Assembly: GCF_002261215.1 (NCBI RefSeq)
Contig: NZ_NEVS01000004.1
Coordinates: 4,464,001 to 4,528,000, forward strand
DNA length: 64,000 nucleotides
Origin: Bordetella genomosp. 11
Lineage (GTDB): Bacteria; Pseudomonadota; Gammaproteobacteria; Burkholderiales; Burkholderiaceae_B
Direction: 5' to 3'
Shown here in pieces: positions 42,756 to 50,929 of the stretch (positions are counted from its first letter, which is position 1; each line of letters opens with the position of its first letter). Under the pieces are notes generated by a model, which saw nothing but the letters and a program-made list of their open reading frames with translations, had not been told where the DNA came from and searched no databases. The translations under genes and the position numbers were made by a program.

Positions 42756-45098
42756 TTACGGGGCTCTCGCCCCTTGCACCGATATCCGGACTCCTGAGCA
42801 TATCCGCAGAACGTTCTTTTTAATGTATGCCAATCCGATAGTGTACTTGTCAGCCACACCGGTCATATCGATCATAGCAGCGTAGCCCGCAGCACTAAGC
42901 TGAGGCTTATGGAAGTAAGCTCCAACATCCGGGCGTGTCACTGATCGGGTTTGGAAAAAACTGCGCCGGCCTGTGCTATCTGTGAGAACAACCAGTTTCT
43001 CCTGGGGGACTATCCCCCGGGCTGAAGACTCGGCCAGCCATCCCTTGAGGTCCAACCACCCTAGCGGACCAAGATTCTGTCCGGCCTGAGGAGCAACGCC
43101 ATTGACCGTGTCGATGCCACCGTCGCACTCGGCGTACTCGTTCGTGGAAATATTTTCCGGGACAGAAAATACGGGATCGAATTTTATCAGCTTTTTTATG
43201 CCATCGTACTCAGGCGTGTACAGAGCCTTAAATTTGACATCGTAATGCTCGTTCCATTCGCCCGCAAGCGACGCGGGGAATATGCGAAACGATCGCACAT
43301 TGTTGTTAATCATAAAGTTCTGGCGATCATACAATAGCGAAAATTCCATCGTATTCTCAACCAATGGCGACACCAAAATTCCGGTTCTGACCATACCTGA
43401 AATAAGTCTGTATGTGCGTGTCTGGCCGTTTGCCAGGGTGAATTCGATGCGCAGTGGGCTCGGCTTGAACAGAAAATTGGCGGCCCGACCGATAAGGCTT
43501 TGGGAGATGTCGATTTCCGCAAAGACCAGCCGGCCATTTTTCGGAACGTCAACTTTCTCGCCCATAGAGTAGCGGCCCGTGCTTATAAGTCCTTCCCGAA
43601 TGTCGGTTGGACTTGCAACTTTCTTGAGGAGCAGAAGACGATCGGTCAGCTTTACTGGCCGATAATTTGTCAATATTGCGGGCCAGCTAGCGCCGTCCTC
43701 CATGGACGGCATCCGGCCGTCAATTGGCTCAATATTGAAAATTATATTATCTGGCGCTTTGTCACCCTGTAGATGCCGCGCATTCAATTTCAACATAGCC
43801 GGTGTATAGGCTGCGTAGCTCTGAAACACCGGACGAGGGTCCCAATCATTGTCGACAGCAAAGATGCTGGATTGGTTATAGGAGTATATGTCAGCGGTAC
43901 CCTCCAGTTTCGGCAGCGTCGAGTCCTGGGCTATCCGGCCATTTGCAGCCTTAAATCGGGACACCAGCTCATTTCCGTCGGATAACCGGGTTTTCAAGCC
44001 CGCAAAGGCGCGCGTGTAGGTGTCAGAAAAAATTCCAACGACCACAGGCAGGTCAAGTCGCGAATAAATGTTGGCGGACAGCACAGCCAATCCAAGAGCT
44101 CCGGCAACAGAGGCGAGACGCAGAGGTAACTTGATAATCGGCGCTAGGCAAAGCGAGGTTAACAAGAGGAAGGAAGTTGCCGCCCTCGCGTGTCCATCGT
44201 GACGCACAAATCCAATTTTGAATGCCAGGAAAAGAATCATCCCAAGCATGACCACCAGATACACCTTGACTGCCGTCCGGCCAATCTGGGCTCCAATCAA
44301 ACTCAGCAGGAGAATCACACCCATGCCCAGGTAAAAAGCTATTTCACGTACTTGTCCCTCGACCGACATGGCCTCCGTATATCCGGAGATACCGAGGAAA
44401 ATGGCGCGCAAGTAGTCGGGTAAACCACCAATCGGCTGTCCCGCGATCAGCCAGAAGGCGATTGATCCTCCTATCGGAAGGAGAACAACAGCCACCGCCT
44501 CGACGTAGCGAGCCCGGTAACACCATAGGCCCGCTGTCAGGAGCACGGCAACTGCACTGATAATGAAGAACGATCCCTTTATTAGCGGCAGTAGGCCAAG
44601 TGGGAGAAAGATTCCGCCTAGCGCCAGGAGTCGCCGCCTAGCGATTGGGCGATCAGGGCAAGTGTCATCAATCTCCGTAACGGCCAGGGCGACCAATAGC
44701 CCATACAGTAGGTAAGGAACATCTCCCGCGTACGAAGCGGAAATCATCAGTGCGATCGTCACTAGCACCGGCATCCATAATCTGTGGCGGATGCCCAGGA
44801 AGACGAGCAGTAGTCCAGTCGATAACGCGAAATAGAGGGCGGCACCAACCATCAGCCCATCAGTAGCCGGATGGTAGGCGGCCGTATAAACGGGTGCGTA
44901 AGGCCCCAAGGTGAAGATGATGTCTCTTCCGAAGACAAGCCCTTGCGACATGGCTTGGTTCAGTGCATAGCGCCACGACGGATCAAGGCCACCTTCCGGC
45001 ATGTGCGGCGACAGTGGGACTATCCTGCAAACCACGGAAAGCAGCACTGCAGTTCCGACTACACACCGGATGCCCGCCGCAGTCGCCCAGCGCTTCAC
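42756..45098 (-). CDS. Large polytopic membrane protein, GT-C-like (GTG start)
   Basis: 780 residues. The GTG at 45098 forms a GTGA overlap with the stop of the upstream flavoprotein gene and has GGAGAGG before it, which decides the start. About 12 hydrophobic segments in the first 370 residues; an early loop carries GLDPSWRYALNQAM with D39 and GRDIIFTLGPY. A soluble region follows. The last 123 residues (658-780) repeat the C-terminal module of the 38602-40539 protein: C-x3-ID, then GYAAMIDMTGVA and a late Cys. No family name is certain; a periplasmic glycosyltransferase is inferred from topology and neighbours. Confidence 0.75.
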   Translation of the reverse strand: MKRWATAAGIRCVVGTAVLLSVVCRIVPLSPHMPEGGLDPSWRYALNQAMSQGLVFGRDIIFTLGPYAPVYTAAYHPATDGLMVGAALYFALSTGLLLVFLGIRHRLWMPVLVTIALMISASYAGDVPYLLYGLLVALAVTEIDDTCPDRPIARRRLLALGGIFLPLGLLPLIKGSFFIISAVAVLLTAGLWCYRARYVEAVAVVLLPIGGSIAFWLIAGQPIGGLPDYLRAIFLGISGYTEAMSVEGQVREIAFYLGMGVILLLSLIGAQIGRTAVKVYLVVMLGMILFLAFKIGFVRHDGHARAATSFLLLTSLCLAPIIKLPLRLASVAGALGLAVLSANIYSRLDLPVVVGIFSDTYTRAFAGLKTRLSDGNELVSRFKAANGRIAQDSTLPKLEGTADIYSYNQSSIFAVDNDWDPRPVFQSYAAYTPAMLKLNARHLQGDKAPDNIIFNIEPIDGRMPSMEDGASWPAILTNYRPVKLTDRLLLLKKVASPTDIREGLISTGRYSMGEKVDVPKNGRLVFAEIDISQSLIGRAANFLFKPSPLRIEFTLANGQTRTYRLISGMVRTGILVSPLVENTMEFSLLYDRQNFMINNNVRSFRIFPASLAGEWNEHYDVKFKALYTPEYDGIKKLIKFDPVFSVPENISTNEYAECDGGIDTVNGVAPQAGQNLGPLGWLDLKGWLAESSARGIVPQEKLVVLTDSTGRRSFFQTRSVTRPDVGAYFHKPQLSAAGYAAMIDMTGVADKYTIGLAYIKKNVLRICSGVRISVQGARAP

Positions 45099-46405
45099 GC
45101 CCTCTCCACGCCTTCGGCCATCCTGGCGATGCGGCGGCCGAAGCCAATGCTCTCCGAGATGCCCCGATCTTCCGGGTAGTAATACGAGGTGTCCGCGACC
45201 CACAAGCCCTGTACCGGCAGGGATACGGGGGGCAGCCCGTCCAAGTATCCCGGCCCGCAGATGGGCTGAGCATGACGATAGCGACTGGCGCGCACATCAA
45301 TGAAATCATCGTCCGTGAGGACGGGATTGATCGACTTCAAGTAGCGCCGTACCTTATCGAGAAAGACCTGATCCGGCTCTTGGTACTTGGGGTGTTCGCC
45401 CGGCATATAGAAAGGCACGTAGACCACATGGCAGTCCAAGGGGCGCAGGTTGGTGTATTCAACCACTCCCGGAATGTCCATATCGGGATCATTCGTGTTC
45501 AGCCAGAAGTTCTCGGTAACCGGCTTCCGCAGCTTGGCGATCACGCATACCACTGCGATATTCCGCAGCGCCTGGAATTTCTCGAGTATTTCCCTCGGTA
45601 GGTCGGGCATGATGCGCGGCACATAAGGCAAAGGCACCGTGCTAACGACCTTGCTGAAGGAATGCAACTCTCCCTTGCTCTCAATACCTTGTACCTGGCC
45701 GTCCGCGATAACGACCTTCGACACGGGAGTGCTCAGCTTGAACTCACCGCCACGCGCCTCGATCGCGCGCCGCATGCCTTGCAACAGCGTGTCCGATCCG
45801 CCCTCGAGGTAACCCAGCTTTTCCCGGAACAGGTCATAGCGCGATCGACCAATGCGTCGGATGCGGCTCCAGATCCATGCCGCGGACAGGCCTTCGGCGT
45901 AGTCATAGAACTTCAGATCGAACAGCTTGCGCCAAAGGACCTCATAGGCTTCTTTGCCGACCCATTTCTTTATCCAGCTGGTTGCCTCGACATTGTCCAA
46001 CGGGCGCCAGTCTTTCCGGCGCGTGGATAGGAAGGCATGAAGTCCATAACGGAACTTAGCCATCATGCCCAGTCCCTTGAACCGCAGCAGAGCCAAGGGG
46101 TTGCCCCATGGCTGCAGGCGCTGCTGGTAGTAATAGCCCATCTTGGTCTCGGTCCAACGCATCTTGTCGGCAAGACCGAGCTCTTCCAGCATCTCCAGAA
46201 AAGCCGTGTCGGAAATGCAATGGAAGTGGTAATAGCGCTCGATGGAGAGCCCGCCGAAATCGAAGGTCGCGGTCATCCCGCCGACCCGATCATCGGCCTC
46301 GAAAACGACGGGGTTATAGCCGTCCTTCGCCAGCTGATAGGCCACGGCGAGCCCCATGGGACCCGCGCCCAGTACAGCTATTCGATCTTTCGCCTGATCG
46401 ACCAT
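45095..46405 (-). CDS. NAD(P)/FAD-dependent oxidoreductase (amine-oxidase-like)
   Basis: 436 residues. N-terminal FAD motif IAVLGAGPMGLAVAYQLAKDG, then FEADDRVGGMTATFDFGG, and the C-terminal GLWVADTSYYYPEDRGISESIGFGRRIA. The pattern is of the amine oxidase/UDP-galactopyranose mutase-related flavoproteins (NAD-binding-8 type). It starts one base after the epimerase gene stop (TGACATG). Such genes recur in glycan loci, but the reaction is not known; a mutase or a desaturase are both conceivable. Confidence 0.8.
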   Translation of the reverse strand: MVDQAKDRIAVLGAGPMGLAVAYQLAKDGYNPVVFEADDRVGGMTATFDFGGLSIERYYHFHCISDTAFLEMLEELGLADKMRWTETKMGYYYQQRLQPWGNPLALLRFKGLGMMAKFRYGLHAFLSTRRKDWRPLDNVEATSWIKKWVGKEAYEVLWRKLFDLKFYDYAEGLSAAWIWSRIRRIGRSRYDLFREKLGYLEGGSDTLLQGMRRAIEARGGEFKLSTPVSKVVIADGQVQGIESKGELHSFSKVVSTVPLPYVPRIMPDLPREILEKFQALRNIAVVCVIAKLRKPVTENFWLNTNDPDMDIPGVVEYTNLRPLDCHVVYVPFYMPGEHPKYQEPDQVFLDKVRRYLKSINPVLTDDDFIDVRASRYRHAQPICGPGYLDGLPPVSLPVQGLWVADTSYYYPEDRGISESIGFGRRIARMAEGVERA

Positions 46406-46406
46406 G

Positions 46407-47345
46407 TCAAAACTCCAGTTCGATACGACCGTACTTGGGGTCGTTGAAGGTTTCGTCGATGGCCTTGGCAAAGGGCGTGTACTGCACGCCGAAGAGCCCT
46501 GGCCAGTCGATCACCTCGAACTCGTCCTTCGCAACCAGGGCTTCCAACTGCTGCGTGGTAAACGGCGGATTACGGTCCAGGCTCCCCCAGATTCTCAAGA
46601 GGAAATGAAAAAGACCATAAGGAATTTTGACGATGGCGGCACGCGCGGAGGTAGCACGCTTGATGACGCGGATGATATCGATATAGTCGATGCGTTCCTG
46701 GCCGGAAATGTTGAAGATGCCACCGGGAATCCGCCGCTCGATGCAGCTGATGATCACATTGCAGAAGTCTCCCGAATACAAAGGTTGGCGCATGTATTTG
46801 CCATTGCCCGGGATCGGAAACACTGGCACGCGCTTCATGAAGCGTGCCAGCCAGCCAAGGTGCTTGCGATCGAACCATCCGAACATCAAGGTCGGGCGAA
46901 GGATGGGGCAGGAAATTCCGCTCTCCAAAACGATCTTTTCCTGTTCCTTTTTGGTATTCGTGTAAAAGTCGTCGGCGACCGACTCCACCACCGATGAACT
47001 GATATGCACGAGGTACGATACGTGATGCGCTTTTATGGCATCCAGGATGACCCGCGTCGATTCGACATTGTTGCGAACGAATTCCTCGTAATAGTTGCCG
47101 CCGATCTGCGCCTGGAGCATCACCACGACTGCCGCGCCATCAAAATGCCGGCGCCAGTCTCCCGGTTCGGCAAGGTCGGCGTATTCCACGGTGATGTCTG
47201 GTTGCACCGCCTGCAGCACCTTCATGTTCGCTCGATGCTTGTCCAGCACGACGATGTTGTTATACCCACGGGCTTTCAGCCGGGCGACTAGATTCTGGCC
47301 TACCAGTCCCGCACCGCCAGGGAGGACGATCTTGTCGTTGATCAT
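46407..47345 (-). CDS. NAD-dependent epimerase/dehydratase
   Basis: 312 residues; ATG 47345 follows AAGGAAG. Extended SDR: N-terminal VLPGGAGLVGQNLVARL, catalytic Tyr/Lys in FYTNTKKEQEK (YxxxK), SSSVV with the serine. Acts on a nucleotide- or lipid-linked sugar; the substrate is unknown. Placed between the DprE2-like SDR and the flavoprotein gene in the same operon. Confidence 0.82.
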   Translation of the reverse strand: MINDKIVLPGGAGLVGQNLVARLKARGYNNIVVLDKHRANMKVLQAVQPDITVEYADLAEPGDWRRHFDGAAVVVMLQAQIGGNYYEEFVRNNVESTRVILDAIKAHHVSYLVHISSSVVESVADDFYTNTKKEQEKIVLESGISCPILRPTLMFGWFDRKHLGWLARFMKRVPVFPIPGNGKYMRQPLYSGDFCNVIISCIERRIPGGIFNISGQERIDYIDIIRVIKRATSARAAIVKIPYGLFHFLLRIWGSLDRNPPFTTQQLEALVAKDEFEVIDWPGLFGVQYTPFAKAIDETFNDPKYGRIELEF

Positions 47346-47411
47346 GATTCAGCTTCCTTGCTTACTTGTATTGCGCGAACCGACTGGCGGTTCGCAGCGG
47401 CGTATGGTGCT

Positions 47412-48155
47412 TCAGAGCTTGCTGCGTTTGAAAATAAAATTGGGCACCAGCCGGATGATGGCCATGATGAGCCGCCAGAAGCCAGGGGTATACAGCATAT
47501 CCTTCCGCCTGGAGATAGCGCGGATGATGTCGCCGGCCACCTCGTCGGGCTGGGCGGTCAGTCGCGGCGGGAGGTCCAGGCCCGCAGTCATCGGGGTCGC
47601 CACGAATCCGGGCTTGATGGTCAGGACATGCACTCCGGCCTTGAATAATCGCGCCCGCAAGCCCGAGGCAAAGGCATCCACGGCGGCCTTTGCCGCACCG
47701 TAAAGATAATTACTGCCGCGCCCACGATCTCCCGCCACCGATCCGATCACCGCAAGCACGCCGCGCCCCTGTTCCTGGAGACGCCGGCCGAGTACGGTCA
47801 TGCAGGCAATAGCACTTTCGCCATTTACGCGAAACTCGTGCACACCATAATCCAGGTCGGTCTGTGTGCGTTTTTGATCGGGTAGCGTACCGTGCGCGAT
47901 AAGCACGACGTCGACATGATGCAAACTCGACCACGCGCTGTCGCATAGCTCATCGAGGCGCGCATAGTCCGTCGCGTCCATGCTGAAGGCATGAACCTGG
48001 CTTGCCCCCCTCGCCTTCAGGTCCGCCGACACTAAGGCCAGTTTTTCGGAGTCGCGAGCGACCAGGAACAGGGCAGCCTGCTCGGTGGCATAACGCCGGG
48101 CAACCGCCTGCGCGATACCGGATGTGGCGCCGAAAATGACAATATGCAGACTCAT
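47412..48155 (-). CDS. Short-chain dehydrogenase, DprE2-like
   Basis: 247 residues from ATG 48155, overlapping the previous gene stop as ATGA. Classical SDR: IVIFGATSGIAQAVARRYA cofactor loop, GSVAGDRGRGSNYLYGAAKAAVDAF with catalytic Ser, Tyr and Lys. The arrangement and sequence resemble DprE2, which with DprE1 epimerises decaprenylphosphoryl-ribose to arabinose. Here it would reduce the 2-keto intermediate made by the neighbouring flavoenzyme. Confidence 0.85.
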   Translation of the reverse strand: MSLHIVIFGATSGIAQAVARRYATEQAALFLVARDSEKLALVSADLKARGASQVHAFSMDATDYARLDELCDSAWSSLHHVDVVLIAHGTLPDQKRTQTDLDYGVHEFRVNGESAIACMTVLGRRLQEQGRGVLAVIGSVAGDRGRGSNYLYGAAKAAVDAFASGLRARLFKAGVHVLTIKPGFVATPMTAGLDLPPRLTAQPDEVAGDIIRAISRRKDMLYTPGFWRLIMAIIRLVPNFIFKRSKL

Positions 48156-49459
48156 AGCGCAACACGCTTCCAGAAATGGGACATCAAGAGTGGATCCCGC
48201 AACGCTTCGACCTCTATCCAACCGGGGTACGCGCTGCGGAAATGCGACGCGCTCATGTGCGCATCCTTCGCGGGATATAGGCGTCCACCTGACTCGTGGA
48301 CGATGTTGTCCAAGCGGGAGAACAACCGCGTGATCGCCGGTTCGCGTTGCGGGAAATCCAATGCCAGCGACGCACCGGGCATCGGGAATGACATCTTGCC
48401 CGGCGACGAGATGTCCCCGCAATGCTTGAGCACGGCCAGAAAAGAACCCATGCCGCTGCGCGCTATCTCGGCCATCATGGCCCCTATCGCATCTTTTGCC
48501 ACGGCGGCAGGCACAACGCACTGGTACTGCTGGAACCCTTTGCGGCCATACATTCGGTTCCAGGCGCACAGCTTGTCCAACGGGTAGAAGAAGGGGTCAT
48601 AACCCACCACCCGCTTGACCTCTCGCGCCCGCTGGCGATGGTAATAGAGCGTATTGAACATCCGCAGCGAAAGACCGTTGACCAACGAGAACGGCGGGTC
48701 AATGGGCATGGCCAAACGACCTGGCGCAGCAGCCCGCCTATCGTCGCCTTCCGTGTGGTCGCCGAAGATGTAATGGCCGCGCCCGGCACTCCTTCCCGTC
48801 GCAAGGCAATCGACCCACGCAACCGTATATTCGTGGGCATGGTCATGTTCGCGGCTCAAGGCGAAAAACTCATCGAGATCGCCAAACCGGATAGAGCGCT
48901 GCGCGATCAGGCCGGAAGCCACTGGCCGCAGCTGCAATTCGACACTCAATATCACGCCGGTCAGGCCCAGCCCACCTATCGTCGCGGCGAACAGTTCCGG
49001 CCGGTCGGTAGGTGAACACGCCACCACGCCCTCATCGGTGCGATACAGGACAATGCGCCGCACATGCCTGCCGAAGGTACCCATGACATGGTGGTTCTTT
49101 CCATGGACATCGTTGGCGACCGCCCCGCCCAGCGTGACGAATTTGGTCCCTGGCGTCACCGGCACGAACCAGCCTCGCCGTAACGCTTGCGCAATCACCT
49201 CACCGATCGTGATACCCGCTTGGGCGCGAATCAAGCCGCTGTCCCAATCCACATGTTCAAAGCGGTCCAGGCCGCGCATCGCAATGACGTGGTTGGACGC
49301 GGCCAGGCAGGAATCGCCGTAGCTGCGGCCGCAGCCGAAAGCCAAGGTAGGCCCGTCCTTCCAATCCCGCAGCGTGGCGGTTACATCACCCGGCCAAGCG
49401 ACCGGATGCAAGGTTTGCGGGCGTCTCGGATAACGGCCCCACGACAATTGCTTTGGCAT
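48152..49459 (-). CDS. FAD-linked oxidase, DprE1-like (polyprenylphosphoryl-ribose 2-oxidase)
   Basis: 435 residues from ATG 49459, overlapping the UbiA-fusion stop (TGATG). FAD_binding_4 part: FGCGRSYGDSCLA at 41-53, LGGAVANDVHGKNHHVMGTFG, as in DprE1. The C-terminal part has YPLDKLCAWNRMYG, GFQQYQ and GGRLYPAKDAH (with the lysine that is active-site K418 in mycobacterial DprE1), so homology extends over the whole chain. The cysteine targeted by benzothiazinones (in NICVDFP of the mycobacterial enzyme) is Ala here (SLALDFP). Confidence 0.88.
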   Translation of the reverse strand: MPKQLSWGRYPRRPQTLHPVAWPGDVTATLRDWKDGPTLAFGCGRSYGDSCLAASNHVIAMRGLDRFEHVDWDSGLIRAQAGITIGEVIAQALRRGWFVPVTPGTKFVTLGGAVANDVHGKNHHVMGTFGRHVRRIVLYRTDEGVVACSPTDRPELFAATIGGLGLTGVILSVELQLRPVASGLIAQRSIRFGDLDEFFALSREHDHAHEYTVAWVDCLATGRSAGRGHYIFGDHTEGDDRRAAAPGRLAMPIDPPFSLVNGLSLRMFNTLYYHRQRAREVKRVVGYDPFFYPLDKLCAWNRMYGRKGFQQYQCVVPAAVAKDAIGAMMAEIARSGMGSFLAVLKHCGDISSPGKMSFPMPGASLALDFPQREPAITRLFSRLDNIVHESGGRLYPAKDAHMSASHFRSAYPGWIEVEALRDPLLMSHFWKRVAL

Positions 49460-50892
49460 CAGAAGGAGGCCAAGGCAAAGGCCAAGAGAAACAGCACGCA
49501 TACCCACCGGCTGGTTCGGTCGCGCAATGCGAATACGATAGGGTCGTCGTGCATTTCACCTCGGTGCGCAAGCAGCCAAACTCGGCTCAACCAGTACAAC
49601 AGCAGGGGGCACGCAGCCCACATCCATTCCGGACGGCGGTACAGGGAACCGAACGATGCATCGTTGATGTATAGCGCCAGCACCAGCACGGATATATAAC
49701 CGGACGATCCACCCAAGGACGCGAGCAGTTCGAAATCGCTGGGGTAATAGCCGCGCCCAGCCGATTTATCCATCTTTCCCTTCTGGCGTGCTTCACGCAG
49801 TTCGGTATACCTTTTGACAAAAGCCAAACTTAGAAAAATGAAAATGCAAAACGCCAGAATCCAAAAAGTCGTAACCAGCGACATCGCCGCCGCGCCGGCA
49901 AACACCCGCACGGTATACAACATGGCCAGCGTGACCACATCCAGCATGACGACCCGCTTCAGACGCAGCGAATATGCCAAGGTGAGCAAATAATAGCCTG
50001 CAAGTACCGCAAGGAAAGAGAGTGGCAACCACAGAAGCGCGATCAACAGCGCCGCGGCTAGCAGCGCAGGCATCAAGACCAGGCCGTGAACAATGGGCAA
50101 TGTCCCCGCGGCAAGGGGGCGGAAGCGTTTGGTGCGATGCTGCCGGTCATCCTGCAGATCCAGCAGATCATTGAGCAAATAAACGCTGGACGCGCATAGA
50201 CTAAATGCGAGAAAGCCAAGCGCACCGCGCATGGTCAAAGCCATTTCGAACAATCGATGCGACGCCAACAGCGGGACAAACAAAAGTAGATTCTTCGCCC
50301 ACTGATGTACCCGCAGAGCTTTTAGCACGGCCTTAAGGTATCCAGGCCGACTATCGAAAACTTCGCCGATGTCACCCAGCTTGCGGGCGGCGCTCAATAC
50401 GCCGCGCTCCGGATTGACGACATGGATCAACGAGGCCGCGTCCCAGACCTTGAGATCCGCGGCCGAATTGCCGATGTACTCGAAGCCACGCTCGCCATAC
50501 AGCCCTACAAGAGCCTCTCGCTTTCGGCGCGCCGACAGGTTCACGTGTGGCTGGCTGCCCAGGACCGTATCGAAGATACGAAGATGGTCTGCCACCCTTT
50601 GGGCGATACGGTGGTCAGATGCAGTCGCCAATACCAGTCTCGCCCCAGCGCGACGGCGCTGATCCAGCCAGACCAACAGCGCTTCGTTATACGGCAGTCT
50701 TTCCGTAGGCGGCAATACCGCATCAGCCAGCCTGCTTTTGAAATAGGCTTTGCCCTTCAGCAGCCAGGCGAACAGGCTGAACACCCGCCACGGGTACGTC
50801 CGCAGGAAGAGAAATAGATTCTCCACCAGCATATCCGTCATAACGAGGGTGCCATCGAGGTCAACGACGATGCAATTGTCAATCTTGGCCAT
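49459..50892 (-). CDS. HAD phosphatase - UbiA prenyltransferase fusion (DPPR-synthase-like)
   Basis: 477 residues. N-terminal HAD domain (1 to about 180): DLDGT at 11-15 and GNSAADLKVWDAA. UbiA domain (about 185-477): NDLLDLQDDRQH at 241-252 (Asp-rich prenyl-phosphate/Mg site), YSLRLKRVVMLDVV, about 8 membrane helices. The UbiA part resembles Rv3806c, which joins 5-phosphoribosyl-pyrophosphate to decaprenyl phosphate. The fused HAD could remove the 5'-phosphate, a step done in mycobacteria by a separate protein. First gene of the operon running to 41620. Confidence 0.85.
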   Translation of the reverse strand: MAKIDNCIVVDLDGTLVMTDMLVENLFLFLRTYPWRVFSLFAWLLKGKAYFKSRLADAVLPPTERLPYNEALLVWLDQRRRAGARLVLATASDHRIAQRVADHLRIFDTVLGSQPHVNLSARRKREALVGLYGERGFEYIGNSAADLKVWDAASLIHVVNPERGVLSAARKLGDIGEVFDSRPGYLKAVLKALRVHQWAKNLLLFVPLLASHRLFEMALTMRGALGFLAFSLCASSVYLLNDLLDLQDDRQHRTKRFRPLAAGTLPIVHGLVLMPALLAAALLIALLWLPLSFLAVLAGYYLLTLAYSLRLKRVVMLDVVTLAMLYTVRVFAGAAAMSLVTTFWILAFCIFIFLSLAFVKRYTELREARQKGKMDKSAGRGYYPSDFELLASLGGSSGYISVLVLALYINDASFGSLYRRPEWMWAACPLLLYWLSRVWLLAHRGEMHDDPIVFALRDRTSRWVCVLFLLAFALASF

Positions 50893-50929
50893 GCGAAAAG
50901 TTTACAGATTGGCCGAAGGCCAATAGCTT

